Positions 1 through 8,085 of a DNA stretch of 37,906 nucleotides are shown in pieces. Positions within the stretch are counted from its first letter, which is position 1. Every line of letters begins with the position of its first letter. Where the stretch lies: positions 1-37,906 of the forward strand of contig JAJRYU010000388.1 of NCBI GenBank assembly GCA_024275615.1, in the 5' to 3' direction. Below the pieces are notes generated by a model. That model did no database searches, was not told the DNA's origin, and was given only the letters and a program-made list of their open reading frames with translations. This DNA is from Planctomycetota bacterium (lineage in GTDB: Bacteria > Planctomycetota > GCA-002687715 > DRQF01). The translations under genes were made by a program, and so were the position numbers.

Positions 1-1
1 A

Positions 2-559
2 ATACCAGCACGAGCAACGATTCGCGGGCAAGACATCGTGAATTCCATCAACAAAAAGGAAAGAGACGGCCCCATAGCCACGTCATTTCAACTGGCGCTG
101 CGCACCAACCAAAGAGAGCTAGACCCCAACGAGTGGTTCACTGCCGAATGGCAGGGGACGATTCCGCTCATGCTGGCACCAGCCCTTCATTTCGTGGGTA
201 TTAAGAGAGAATCACTCAGTGCCCTTCAAGCCGACCTTCACTTGCAGCTCGAGTTGGACAACCCCAACACCTATGCCATTCATCTTCGCTCGCTCGCCAT
301 CGAACTCGAGATCAATGGTCTTTCATTTGGCCGCATTGAATCAAAGGAAATTGACCGCGGGATTCCAGGTGGCGAACGCATTCAGGTCAAAGTCTCTCAT
401 TCCTACCGTCTGTCAAATGAAGGAAGCGAGATCTTTAAGATCTTGGCCCATTCCGAGACTTTTCGAGTTGTCGTTGTCGGTGAAGCGGAACTGGCGTTCG
501 ACTCGCCTCTGTCGCCAGTCAAGGCTAACCTCTCCACCGATGGAACCGCACGGCCTTAA
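2..559 (+). CDS. LEA14/WHy-domain protein, 5' end cut off by the window
   Basis: The frame is open from the first bases of the window, so the true start is probably upstream. A GTG at 38 is the first possible start inside, but it has no Shine-Dalgarno sequence. The visible part resembles the LEA type 2 (WHy domain) family: a complete domain with the typical pattern of a hydrophobic strand, an L-D-N-P-N motif and the phrase LAIELEINGLSFG. It is preceded by what looks like the tail of an earlier copy of the domain, ending in a G-T-I-P-L phrase. Bacterial members are usually secreted lipoproteins with one or two such beta-sandwich domains, linked to desiccation or envelope stress. Whether this one has a lipoprotein signal cannot be seen. 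Family call fairly sure, role unknown. Confidence 0.6.
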   Translation: MPARATIRGQDIVNSINKKERDGPIATSFQLALRTNQRELDPNEWFTAEWQGTIPLMLAPALHFVGIKRESLSALQADLHLQLELDNPNTYAIHLRSLAIELEINGLSFGRIESKEIDRGIPGGERIQVKVSHSYRLSNEGSEIFKILAHSETFRVVVVGEAELAFDSPLSPVKANLSTDGTARP

Positions 560-869
560 AGTCCGCGCAAGAATAACTTCCTGTCTTGGCCACAGATTTG
601 GGTCCGATTCGGTTTGGGCGATTGAGCGGGGACCGCAGCAAACTCACTGTACTCGAGGATTCACGCGATTGAGCACAGATCGTAGATGGCCTGAAGAGGG
701 GACTCAAAACAGGGAGTTATTTTTGCGTGGACCCTTAGTGCAATCTCTGCAAGGCGAGCAGAAGCGCTAAGGCGCACAACCACCCAGGGCTCCTTGCGAA
801 GTGAACGAGTGTTGGACGTCAGTCCGGCATCTCTTCTTCTTGTTCTTCTTCAGCTAGCCTGGACCGGCC
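560..869. other. Non-coding gap between convergent genes
   Basis: This 310-base stretch separates the ends of two convergent genes. I see no reading frame with protein-like composition, no tRNA-like fold and no clear hairpin followed by a T-run. It contains a pyrimidine-rich stretch (CTTCTTCTTGTTCTTCTTC, near 831-850), which on the minus strand is purine-rich. Confidence 0.5.
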
Positions 870-1928
870 TCATTTCTTGTCGGACATCGGACCGATGTAT
901 TTGGTCGCGACAACCAAGTTGTCGAAGTAGACGATGTTCTTGTCAGCCTTGCCTCTCTTTGCCGCTCGACCGGACACGTACCATTGCAGCATGGCGCGAT
1001 TGATCTGCAGGCGTTTGTCTGTTCGCCAATTGAATCCTTCGAACGGTTGCGGATTCTTGTACCACGTGCCCTTGGTCACAAGTCGGTCTCTGATCCAGGC
1101 ACTCATGGGGCGACCGGGACCGTAATGCCCCACTTTCTTGCCGTCGATCCAAAAAGCTTGCTCGCCGTCGTGTTTGCCGATCTTGTTGAGTTGCACCATG
1201 AATTCGAGACAAATCCACTTTTCGCGACCAACGAATGGACGTTGGTCATCCGGCATGAAACTGTTGCCATAGTAAGCATTGGGGCGGCCATCGGCTTTGC
1301 CTCCGGGTGTCTGCCAACTTCGCATCTCGTGCCAATAGGTGTAGAACATCCACCCTTTCCGGCCCTTGGGCGCTCGATCCAAGTTAGGTGGCTCAAGAGT
1401 CGTGCCGAATTTGCCGTTCTCGCCACCCGGTGGCCTGATGCCCGCACCTCCCCCGAAGCGGTACTTGTAGGTCGGCATGTGCCCGCTCATGTTAATGAAG
1501 TGGTGCGGCGTCACTGTGTTCTTGTCAAAGCGGCAATAGACTCGAAGGTAGCAGCGGTCGACGCCTTTCCTCCATGTCAATTGGAGATCGCCACCGGCAT
1601 CGACACCCCTTGTTGCTCTGATTTTCGCACAAGCCCTCCCAGAGCGAGCCAACTTCTTGCTCTTGAGAATCTCAACACCCTTCCGCCTTTTCTTAAGATC
1701 GCCTTCAATGCCACTCTCAAAACCAGTGGCGTAGATAACTGCTGGATTCTTCTCGATGCCACGGTCTTGGGAATACCGAGCAGCTAACCCCGGTCCAGAT
1801 TCGTCAGCTCTCTTTTGCCCCGTGCGACGGAGACCTTGGCCTTGGAGTGCAGCCGGAGCAAGAAAAAGGAAAAGGAGAATTCCGGCAAGAACGCAGTTCC
1901 TGGGCTCAGATGCGACAGTCAATTTCAT
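870..1928 (-). CDS. Secreted polysaccharide-lyase-like (PL14/heparin-lyase-like) jelly-roll protein
   Basis: The protein has 352 residues. The N-terminus carries a signal peptide: a short start, then a hydrophobic run LAGILLFLFLAPAAL, then AALQGQG as a likely cleavage area. The body resembles concanavalin-A-like sheets of the PL14/heparin-lyase-I type. It has YLRVYCRFD near residue 125, a W-I-C-L-E-F-M-V-Q-L-N phrase near 240, and a W-I-D-G-K-K-V-G phrase near 265, the classic pattern of this fold. Many aromatic and basic residues (WHEMRSW, YKYRFGG) would suit a sugar-binding groove. It is probably periplasmic or outside the cell and acts on or binds acidic polysaccharide; the exact substrate cannot be told. 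The gene stands alone and is divergent from the next gene. It starts at ATG with only a weak GAG upstream. Confidence 0.6.
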   Translation of the reverse strand: MKLTVASEPRNCVLAGILLFLFLAPAALQGQGLRRTGQKRADESGPGLAARYSQDRGIEKNPAVIYATGFESGIEGDLKKRRKGVEILKSKKLARSGRACAKIRATRGVDAGGDLQLTWRKGVDRCYLRVYCRFDKNTVTPHHFINMSGHMPTYKYRFGGGAGIRPPGGENGKFGTTLEPPNLDRAPKGRKGWMFYTYWHEMRSWQTPGGKADGRPNAYYGNSFMPDDQRPFVGREKWICLEFMVQLNKIGKHDGEQAFWIDGKKVGHYGPGRPMSAWIRDRLVTKGTWYKNPQPFEGFNWRTDKRLQINRAMLQWYVSGRAAKRGKADKNIVYFDNLVVATKYIGPMSDKK

Positions 1929-2108
1929 GTGATCTCAGTTCTCTTGAGAGAAAGGTGCGCATGGGCGACATTGTCCATGATCTTATGAATGGGGCGGTTC
2001 AGGCAAGACCAGATAAAGCTCAAAGCCCAGTTTCTGTCAAGTCTATACTGCATTTCGCCACAAACTCGTGAACTCGGCTGGCTGACCAACGTATCATGGA
2101 GGAGCGAG

Positions 2109-2126
2109 ACCGCGGTTCACCGCGGT
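2109..2126 (+). promoter_or_regulatory. GC-rich dyad just upstream of a ribosome binding site
   Basis: The 8-base palindrome ACCGCGGT occurs twice, separated by TC, giving an 18-base element. As RNA it can form a 7-bp stem with a TTCA loop, ending six bases before the AAGGAG of the next gene. It could be an operator (two palindromic half-sites) or a 5' mRNA hairpin affecting translation. Function is inferred only from position and symmetry. Confidence 0.4.
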
Positions 2127-2142
2127 GGCAAAAGGAGAAGCA

Positions 2143-4134
2143 ATGGATCCCTCGACAAGACGAGTTTTTGCCCTGGGCACTTTCTTGCTTATTGCAGTGG
2201 TCGCCGCTTTTCTTTGGCAATCGAAGGCCTCCTACTCGGATGTCGAACTTGGGCAAGGCGCTGACCCATTAGGATTCGATCACGAAGGCCCAAGGCGCGA
2301 CGTCAGGAATCCACTTTCCACCTTGGAGATCCCGGAAGGAAACACCCCAGGCCCAAATATCCAGAAACAGCCTGATTTGGAGTCCGCCGCGAGACTCTAC
2401 ACTGGGCCAATCCACTTTGAAGGCGAGGTCAGCGACAATGCTGACTCTGAAATCCCTATCGCCAATGCGAAGGTCAGTCTTTTTGCGGACTTTGACGATG
2501 GCTCTTTGGTTTTCCTCGTTTCCACAACAACAAACCAAGAAGGCGAGTTCTCAGTAACGACCTTGGCGCTAGCTGGATATCGGGAATGCGCCATCAACAA
2601 GACAATGCTACGCTGCATGGCAACGGCTGACGGCTTCATTCCGGATTGGGAATGGGGCTCCATCACGACAAGAACAACGAATTCAGTGATGATCGGTCTT
2701 CAACGTGGCCAAGGAGTACGTGGGCGTCTTGTCGATCATCGAGGGCAGATCGTCTCGAATGGCACGGTCACGGCTCTTCAGTGGAGCGAAAGTCAAGGCT
2801 ACTATGATGACTTGAATTCAGCCAAAGTACTGCCCGATGGTTCTTTTGGTCTTTCGATCGACGTAGAAGGCCCAGTGATTCTTGAGTTCAACACACCCCA
2901 AGGCGCCGCCCGTTTCCCAGACGTATCCCCAAGAAATGACACGGTTGTTGACCTGGGGGAGATCGTTGTCTCCGAGCTGGGTGTCATTGAGGGTGTGATG
3001 GTGGATAAGGTGGGATCACCTGTTCCTTTCCTTCCTTTCTACATTTCCTTGGTCGACTACGATGACAAGACCCCCTACGAGGAGCCCGGCTTGGAGGAAG
3101 GACGCGTCCATACTGACAAGCAAGGCAAATTCAGAGTCATCGGACTGAAAGTGGGACGACGGTACTATTTTTCCTACGCAGGTTCATTGGGGCAATCAGA
3201 TAACCACATGGCAACGACAAGAGATCTGCGACTGGTCAATACGGAGAGTCGCCTCCTTGTCCATGTCGAAGATGAAAATGGACAGCCCATCCGGGGGGTC
3301 GATCTACAACTTTTGGTCGAACGCAAAGACCCAAGAAACAAGATCTTCTACCAGACCAAGGACCGTATGTTCACGATGTCCACCAAGGCCTACGCTGTTT
3401 TCGATCTCGCGCTCGACGAGAACTACGCACTGAGGGCGTCCTTGAACAACCAAGCAACTTACTACGCTGTTGACAGACCTGTTCCCAAGCCCGTCGTCGG
3501 TACGCAAATGATGAAAATCGTCATGCCCACGGCGCCGGCGGAGAGATGGTTGGAACTGCGGGTTCTGCAGGCGAAGAACGGCAGAACAACGGATTTCTCG
3601 GCCCAGCTCCTATCGGCAAGGACCGAAGAGCCAGCCCAAATATTCACGTTCGGAAAAGGAGGCCGTGAGAGGATCCGAGTCGCTCCTGGCAAATGGATTC
3701 TTGAGGTCTTCCCTAGACGAAGAGATGGCTGGAGAACACGCGCGCCCAGTTTTGCCGTCGGTCACCGCGAGACGATCGACGTCCCGACGACAGGAACGAT
3801 TCGCAAAGACATCCACCTTCGAATCGGTGGACGTTTGGCGATAAGAGCGGCACGTCTGAACGAAAATGTCACGAACGGTCCGATCACCATGGTCGCCGTC
3901 GCTCGGTCAAATGGCGCCAACCACTTATTTCGATTTGCAGCCTGTCGCTCACGGGGGAGAGAAGATTTCGCAAGCCTGGGAAACAACTGGAAGTGGTACC
4001 GGCAGGCCTTTCTCCCAGGGGTATACGATATTGAGTTCAGCTCCCCTTGGCACCAGACGATCCGCAGAACGGTTACAGTTGAATCAAACAAGATGACACT
4101 CGTGACGATCATCCTGGAGAACAAGGAAAAGTAG
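2143..4134 (+). CDS. Membrane-anchored carboxypeptidase-regulatory-like domain protein
   Basis: The start is taken at ATG 2143 because AAGGAG lies five bases before it; an in-frame GTG at 2125 lacks this. The product has 663 residues. One hydrophobic segment (about residues 8-26) anchors it, and the rest is probably outside the cytoplasm. At least three beta-sandwich modules of the CarboxypepD_reg/CnaB-like kind can be seen: about 88-180 (IPIANAKVSLF, then a T-N-Q-E-G-E-F phrase), about 192-270 (GVRGRLVDHRGQIVSNGTVTAL) and about 280-345 (GVIEGVMVDKVGSPV, then T-D-K-Q-G-K-F). The C-terminal half looks like further beta domains. No enzyme motif was seen, so a structural or adhesive surface role is likely. 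It resembles in plan the protein encoded at 24727-26505. Confidence 0.6.
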   Translation: MDPSTRRVFALGTFLLIAVVAAFLWQSKASYSDVELGQGADPLGFDHEGPRRDVRNPLSTLEIPEGNTPGPNIQKQPDLESAARLYTGPIHFEGEVSDNADSEIPIANAKVSLFADFDDGSLVFLVSTTTNQEGEFSVTTLALAGYRECAINKTMLRCMATADGFIPDWEWGSITTRTTNSVMIGLQRGQGVRGRLVDHRGQIVSNGTVTALQWSESQGYYDDLNSAKVLPDGSFGLSIDVEGPVILEFNTPQGAARFPDVSPRNDTVVDLGEIVVSELGVIEGVMVDKVGSPVPFLPFYISLVDYDDKTPYEEPGLEEGRVHTDKQGKFRVIGLKVGRRYYFSYAGSLGQSDNHMATTRDLRLVNTESRLLVHVEDENGQPIRGVDLQLLVERKDPRNKIFYQTKDRMFTMSTKAYAVFDLALDENYALRASLNNQATYYAVDRPVPKPVVGTQMMKIVMPTAPAERWLELRVLQAKNGRTTDFSAQLLSARTEEPAQIFTFGKGGRERIRVAPGKWILEVFPRRRDGWRTRAPSFAVGHRETIDVPTTGTIRKDIHLRIGGRLAIRAARLNENVTNGPITMVAVARSNGANHLFRFAACRSRGREDFASLGNNWKWYRQAFLPGVYDIEFSSPWHQTIRRTVTVESNKMTLVTIILENKEK

Positions 4135-4180
4135 AGGCGTGAGAGTTCTTGAGAAATTGTGCGCAGCAACGGAAGTGAAG

Positions 4181-4357
4181 GGGACCACCGAACGTCGAGA
4201 GGCTTGGCGCGGCCCTTGACATTTCCACCGCATGGCAACGCAAAGAAGAAAGAAAAGAAAAAATGCCGAACTGACGTTCAGCGCTCCCGATCGCTTCGCA
4301 AGAGTTTTCTGTGTGGCCGGGACCACCGAACGGGAGCGCCGAACGTCAGTTCGGCAT
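4181..4357. repeat. REP-like block: 14-base direct repeat plus 27-base inverted repeat
   Basis: The word GGGACCACCGAACG occurs at 4181-4194 and again at 4319-4332. An inverted repeat pairs 4263-4289 with 4331-4357, 26 of 27 bases matching, with a 41-base loop. The right arm contains its own smaller perfect hairpin (CCGAAC-GTCA-GTTCGG, 4340-4355), and the left arm a near copy of it. Nested symmetry plus a repeated flank is typical of REP or small MITE-like elements. No reading frame of interest lies inside. Confidence 0.55.
4250..4357 (-). terminator. Strong intrinsic terminator for the ABC exporter gene
   Basis: Read on the minus strand, the 27-bp stem (4357-4331 with 4289-4263) is followed at once by TTTTTT and a T-rich tail. 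It lies 66 bases after the exporter stop codon. Read on the plus strand the stem has only CTTGGCTTTT after it, so it should work better leftward. It also sits beyond the convergent gene ending at 4134. Confidence 0.7.
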
Positions 4358-4422
4358 CTTGGCTTTTCGTACATAGACACATCGTCGCCAACAGTGTTGC
4401 TTTTCTGTGTGAACCCAAGTTC

Positions 4423-6288
4423 TCACGCATCCATGCCGACTTTGTCCTGAGATTGATAGAGGCGGGCGTAGACACCTTGGACTTGAATCAGCTCGGCGTG
4501 ATTTCCTTCTTCCACGAGCCTACCTTCTTCAATAACCAAAATTTTGTCGGCATCGACGATGGTCGAAAGTCGGTGGGCGATGACCAAGGCCGTCCGGCCT
4601 TTGAGAAGGTTCTTCAGAGCTTCCTGAACTGTCCTCTCCGACTCTGTGTCCAGGCTACTGGTCGCCTCGTCGAGTATGAGGAAGGAAGCATCTTTTAGGA
4701 TGGCCCGAGCGATGGTCACGCGCTGCAATTGCCCCCCAGACAAACTTGCCCCGCGCTCACCCACAAGAGTGTCATAGCCTTCGGGAAGACCAATGATAAG
4801 TTCATGGATGTGCGCCGCTTTCGCTGCAGCCTCGATTTCAGAATCGCTGGCATCAATCCGACCGTAGGCAATATTCTCGCGAATCGTCGTGTTGAAGAGA
4901 AACGGTCTCTGACTGACGACGGCCATCTGACTGAGCAAGCTTTCGCGGGTGATTTCGGTGGCAGGATGATTGTCAAAAGTGATTCTCCCGGCACAAGGTT
5001 CGTGAAAGCGAAACAGAAGGTCGGCAATGGTGGACTTTCCAGCGCCAGATGGACCAACCAATGCGACGGTCGTGCCGCAGGCGATCTCGAAACTCAGATC
5101 GCGCAAGACGGGGATCGATGAACCATCTTCGTCCAAGTAGGAGAAGCTCACTCGGTCAAAGGAGATAGAATCGACAATGGGCCCAATGCTGATGGCGCCC
5201 GGTACGTCGGGAACCTCCACTTCTCGATCAATGATCTCAAAGACACGCGCCGTGGCAGCCATGGACTCTTGCCAATCATTGTAGGCCACAGAAATGCGTC
5301 TGAGCGGACGGTAAGCTGTGGCCATGGCAATCAGAAAAGCCATGAAAGTCGAAGCATTCAATCCCCACATTTCATTGATCGTGAGCCAACCGCCTGCACC
5401 CATGATCAAAGCAAGAGTAATTCCATAGACGACGTCCATGATACCCCGCCCCGCCGCCTTGGCTCGGATGAGTGACGACTGACGTTTCAACCAGCGCCGA
5501 TTGACTTCACGATAACGCGCGGACTCAAGTTTCTCAGCGCGAAAAGCCTTGATGACACGCAGGCCCGATAGGGCCTGATTGATGGCTTCCATGCTCTCCC
5601 CCAAAGACACAAGGCTCTGACGACTACGCTTGCGCACTTTCTTGCCAATAATGGCAAGAGGAAGAACAATAAACGGCCCGACGATGAGAGTCACCAGCGT
5701 CAGGCGCCAGTTAAGATTGAGAGCGACCAAGAGCGCCAAGGCAAAAATCAACGGTTGTAAGACAAGGATGAGCAGAAAAATGCGCACGGCGTTATAGGTA
5801 ATCTGAACGTCAGTCGAAAAACGTGACACCAAATCTCCGACTTTGCGCTTGGTGTAGAATGCTACCGGAAGATCAAGAATCTTGTCCATCAATGAACAAC
5901 GCAGATCAACGACAATGAGCGCTGACAGGTAACGTCCAAAGAAGGTGTTGGCGTAGGTGGCGGCTGCCGAGACGATACCCAGAAGAACAAGGCCTACAGT
6001 GATGAAGACAAGAGCTGCAGGGCGAACATCATCAAGGGCGTAGCCGAAGAACGCTGCGAACGAGGAGCCGACTTCCGCGCACCATTTTTGAACCGCAGTC
6101 GCCTCCGCGCCTTGATTTGGAAAAAGAACGTCAATCGCTGCCTTTGCCAAACCGATGGGAGCTATTTCGGCGATAGCCGCCACAACCATCGCCACTAAGG
6201 TGGCCAACAACGTCCCCCGATGGCCTTTGATGCGCCTGAGGAGTCGTAAGGTTTGGGCGAGGCTATTGTCCAGTTTTTCGGCACCCAT
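4423..6288 (-). CDS. ABC exporter, fused permease and ATPase (MsbA/lipid-flippase type)
   Basis: The protein has 621 residues, usual for a half-transporter of the MsbA type that works as a homodimer in the inner membrane. Residues about 25-330 form the six-helix exporter domain. The ATPase follows: Walker A GPSGAGKST (412-420), Q-loop near 460, signature LSGGQ (516-520), Walker B LILDE (537-541), D-loop SSLD and switch histidine (572, AHRLS). All catalytic residues are intact. The ATG lies three bases after the stop of the upstream methyltransferase, so the two are probably translationally coupled. With glycosyltransferases and a flippase nearby, a lipid-linked glycan or lipid substrate is likely, but a multidrug role cannot be excluded from sequence. 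Confidence 0.88.
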   Translation of the reverse strand: MGAEKLDNSLAQTLRLLRRIKGHRGTLLATLVAMVVAAIAEIAPIGLAKAAIDVLFPNQGAEATAVQKWCAEVGSSFAAFFGYALDDVRPAALVFITVGLVLLGIVSAAATYANTFFGRYLSALIVVDLRCSLMDKILDLPVAFYTKRKVGDLVSRFSTDVQITYNAVRIFLLILVLQPLIFALALLVALNLNWRLTLVTLIVGPFIVLPLAIIGKKVRKRSRQSLVSLGESMEAINQALSGLRVIKAFRAEKLESARYREVNRRWLKRQSSLIRAKAAGRGIMDVVYGITLALIMGAGGWLTINEMWGLNASTFMAFLIAMATAYRPLRRISVAYNDWQESMAATARVFEIIDREVEVPDVPGAISIGPIVDSISFDRVSFSYLDEDGSSIPVLRDLSFEIACGTTVALVGPSGAGKSTIADLLFRFHEPCAGRITFDNHPATEITRESLLSQMAVVSQRPFLFNTTIRENIAYGRIDASDSEIEAAAKAAHIHELIIGLPEGYDTLVGERGASLSGGQLQRVTIARAILKDASFLILDEATSSLDTESERTVQEALKNLLKGRTALVIAHRLSTIVDADKILVIEEGRLVEEGNHAELIQVQGVYARLYQSQDKVGMDA

Positions 6289-6291
6289 CCG

Positions 6292-6972
6292 TCAGATTCT
6301 CTCAAAGACAGCGTAGCGGGTTTCGCGCAAAAACCCGGTGCCATAGACGGCAACGAGCTTTAGACCTTCAGGGTTCATCTGCTTCGCCAACCATCCCGTG
6401 GTGTTGGAATAGCGGTTCGACGGTTCGCCACCCACCATTTTGCGGGCGATCCCCAAGAAGCTACGCTCAAGGTAATGAAGAGCGAAGGGATGAAAAAAGG
6501 TGACGATAAGGAGGCGATCGGTAATACGTGCCAACTCCCTCAACACTCGAGATCGGGTTTGCGTGGGCAGGTGGTGAAGGAAGCGGAGGGACAATGTCGT
6601 GTCAAAGACACGAGATCCGAATGATGCATGCTCAAGATCGCAGCGCAAGAGCTTGTGGCTTAGATCTCTTTGACCAAGTCTCTCTCGAGCTTTGAGAAGC
6701 ATAGGGACTGAGAAATCCGCGCCGAAGTAGCGAATGCCACTGCCATCCAATAAGGCGCCTACTCGGCCGACACCACAAGGAGCATCCAAGAGCGGTCCCC
6801 GCACTTCGAAGCGATCGAGGATCTGAATCAAAGTGGCGTTTTCACGCCCCCGACGGCCTTCCGATTTCTTAAGATAATGCTCAGCCATCGAATCTGTGTA
6901 CTTGACCCGACCAGTGTAAGATTCGGGTTCATGTCGCTGTTTGTCGGTAACTGTGCCCATCGGCTTAGGCAT
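6292..6972 (-). CDS. Class I SAM-dependent methyltransferase
   Basis: Motif I is clear (LLDAPCGVGR), followed by YFGADFS (motif II-like acidic residue) and the R-F-L-H-H-L-P phrase of motif post-III, giving a Rossmann-type methyltransferase of about 227 residues. The frame is open further upstream to 7146, but that extension would overlap the preceding gene by 71 bases and does not look like methyltransferase sequence. ATG at 6972 or at 6960 (GGGAG twelve bases upstream of the latter) are better starts. The C-terminal part (FHPFALHYLERSFLG) may be amphipathic and touch the membrane. Coupling to the ABC exporter suggests it modifies the exported molecule. The start is uncertain. Confidence 0.72.
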   Translation of the reverse strand: MPKPMGTVTDKQRHEPESYTGRVKYTDSMAEHYLKKSEGRRGRENATLIQILDRFEVRGPLLDAPCGVGRVGALLDGSGIRYFGADFSVPMLLKARERLGQRDLSHKLLRCDLEHASFGSRVFDTTLSLRFLHHLPTQTRSRVLRELARITDRLLIVTFFHPFALHYLERSFLGIARKMVGGEPSNRYSNTTGWLAKQMNPEGLKLVAVYGTGFLRETRYAVFERI

Positions 6973-7075
6973 CTCCCAGATAGTGAATATCAGGCGTCGG
7001 AGCAGGGCTCCTTGAGATCGCTTATACCAAGATGACGCGGGAGCTAATAGGGCTGGCGAGGACAGTCGGAAACCT

Positions 7076-7828
7076 TCAAGTTCGCGTGCAATAGTGAATG
7101 ACCCCGCCAGCTGTAACCAGCCCCAAGCGAGTTCTCTCACTCTCATCGATCAGATCGGCTATTGTCGTCGCTTCGACATGAAATCCAACTTCCCGCAGTC
7201 TGTCAGCATAATCAGCGCCGTAGATTCTAACATGGTCCTCTTTGCCGAAATGTTTGAGTCGTTCCAGCGGATCAACGATGCTTGGATCCTCGTAAGTCGG
7301 GCGCTTGTCGATCGGCACCAAAAGAATAGCCCAACCGTCTTTCTTCAGAACTCGAAGAAACTCACTCATGGCCAAACGATCGTCCAACACATGCTCCAAG
7401 ACATGACTGCAATAAATCACGTCAAAGGACTCATCCGGATATTCGATGTTGGTGATGTCCATCTTGACCATGGCACGACTGTTGTAGAGGTCTGCCGTCA
7501 AGTATTGGTCACCGAGTTTCTCACGAAAGGCGGGTTCGAAACAAGATTCTGGGGCAACATGAAGCATTCTCTTGGGAGTGTCGGAGAACAGGTCAGTTTT
7601 TTTGGTCAAGAAATGCCACAAGAAGCGATGCCGCTCCAGGCTGCCACAGAACACACATTGGGCACCCTCACGGCGATTGATTCCATACGCACGGAACTTG
7701 CGAGATGTCTTATTGCAGATGGGGCAATAGCGCCCTTCTCCCGCGTAGGGTAACTGCTTGACAAATTGGGTGAGCCCGGAAACGGGTTTCCTAACCCAAT
7801 CAGGCAGCAAGGATCTTGCGGTCGACAT
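7076..7828 (-). CDS. SAM-dependent methyltransferase with N-terminal Cys-rich (zinc-ribbon-like) segment
   Basis: The product has about 250 residues. An N-terminal CPIC ... CVFCGSLERHR pattern (near residues 35-65) forms two CxxC pairs, probably a small zinc ribbon. The methyltransferase core follows: LHVAPE (a variant of motif I), L-T-A-D-L-Y, then Y-P-D-E-S-F-D-V-I-Y-C-S-H-V-L-E-H-V, the hallmark of the Methyltransf_11 group. ATG 7828 is preferred to ATG 7837 because GAGGG lies about nine bases before it. This architecture is often seen in sugar or glycolipid biosynthesis islands. It runs in the same direction as the next methyltransferase and the exporter, so one transcript is possible. 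Confidence 0.75.
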   Translation of the reverse strand: MSTARSLLPDWVRKPVSGLTQFVKQLPYAGEGRYCPICNKTSRKFRAYGINRREGAQCVFCGSLERHRFLWHFLTKKTDLFSDTPKRMLHVAPESCFEPAFREKLGDQYLTADLYNSRAMVKMDITNIEYPDESFDVIYCSHVLEHVLDDRLAMSEFLRVLKKDGWAILLVPIDKRPTYEDPSIVDPLERLKHFGKEDHVRIYGADYADRLREVGFHVEATTIADLIDESERTRLGLVTAGGVIHYCTRT

Positions 7829-8085
7829 GACAATCATCCCTCGTTCGGCACTAGACGTTTTCTACCTCTTGTACCAGCTCTGACAAGAATGTCCTGCTTT
7901 GCTCGCCATTTTTCGCCATTTCTGACCCTGACGAGATCCTCCGGCGCAGACGGCAAGATACGAAGGTGTAGCTTGCGCAAGGGTGTCCTACGATTCATGA
8001 CGTTGCGGCCATCAACGGTAGAAAAGCCGACAGAATTTGATCGGATTTCCGGTTTACTTGTTCTCCGTAATACCGATAAGACACG

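Noticed and set aside
219-770. Open frame of 183 codons overlapping the LEA14-like gene
   Set aside because: It is out of frame with the WHy domain, rich in Arg, Ser and Pro, and has no domain signs.
984-1787. Long open frame (267 codons) on the plus strand
   Set aside because: It lies fully inside the polysaccharide-lyase-like gene on the other strand, which has a signal peptide and a recognisable fold. The plus-strand product has no pattern.
6973-7146. N-terminal extension of the methyltransferase gene to 7146
   Set aside because: It would overlap the preceding gene by 71 bases and the extra residues do not look like part of a methyltransferase.
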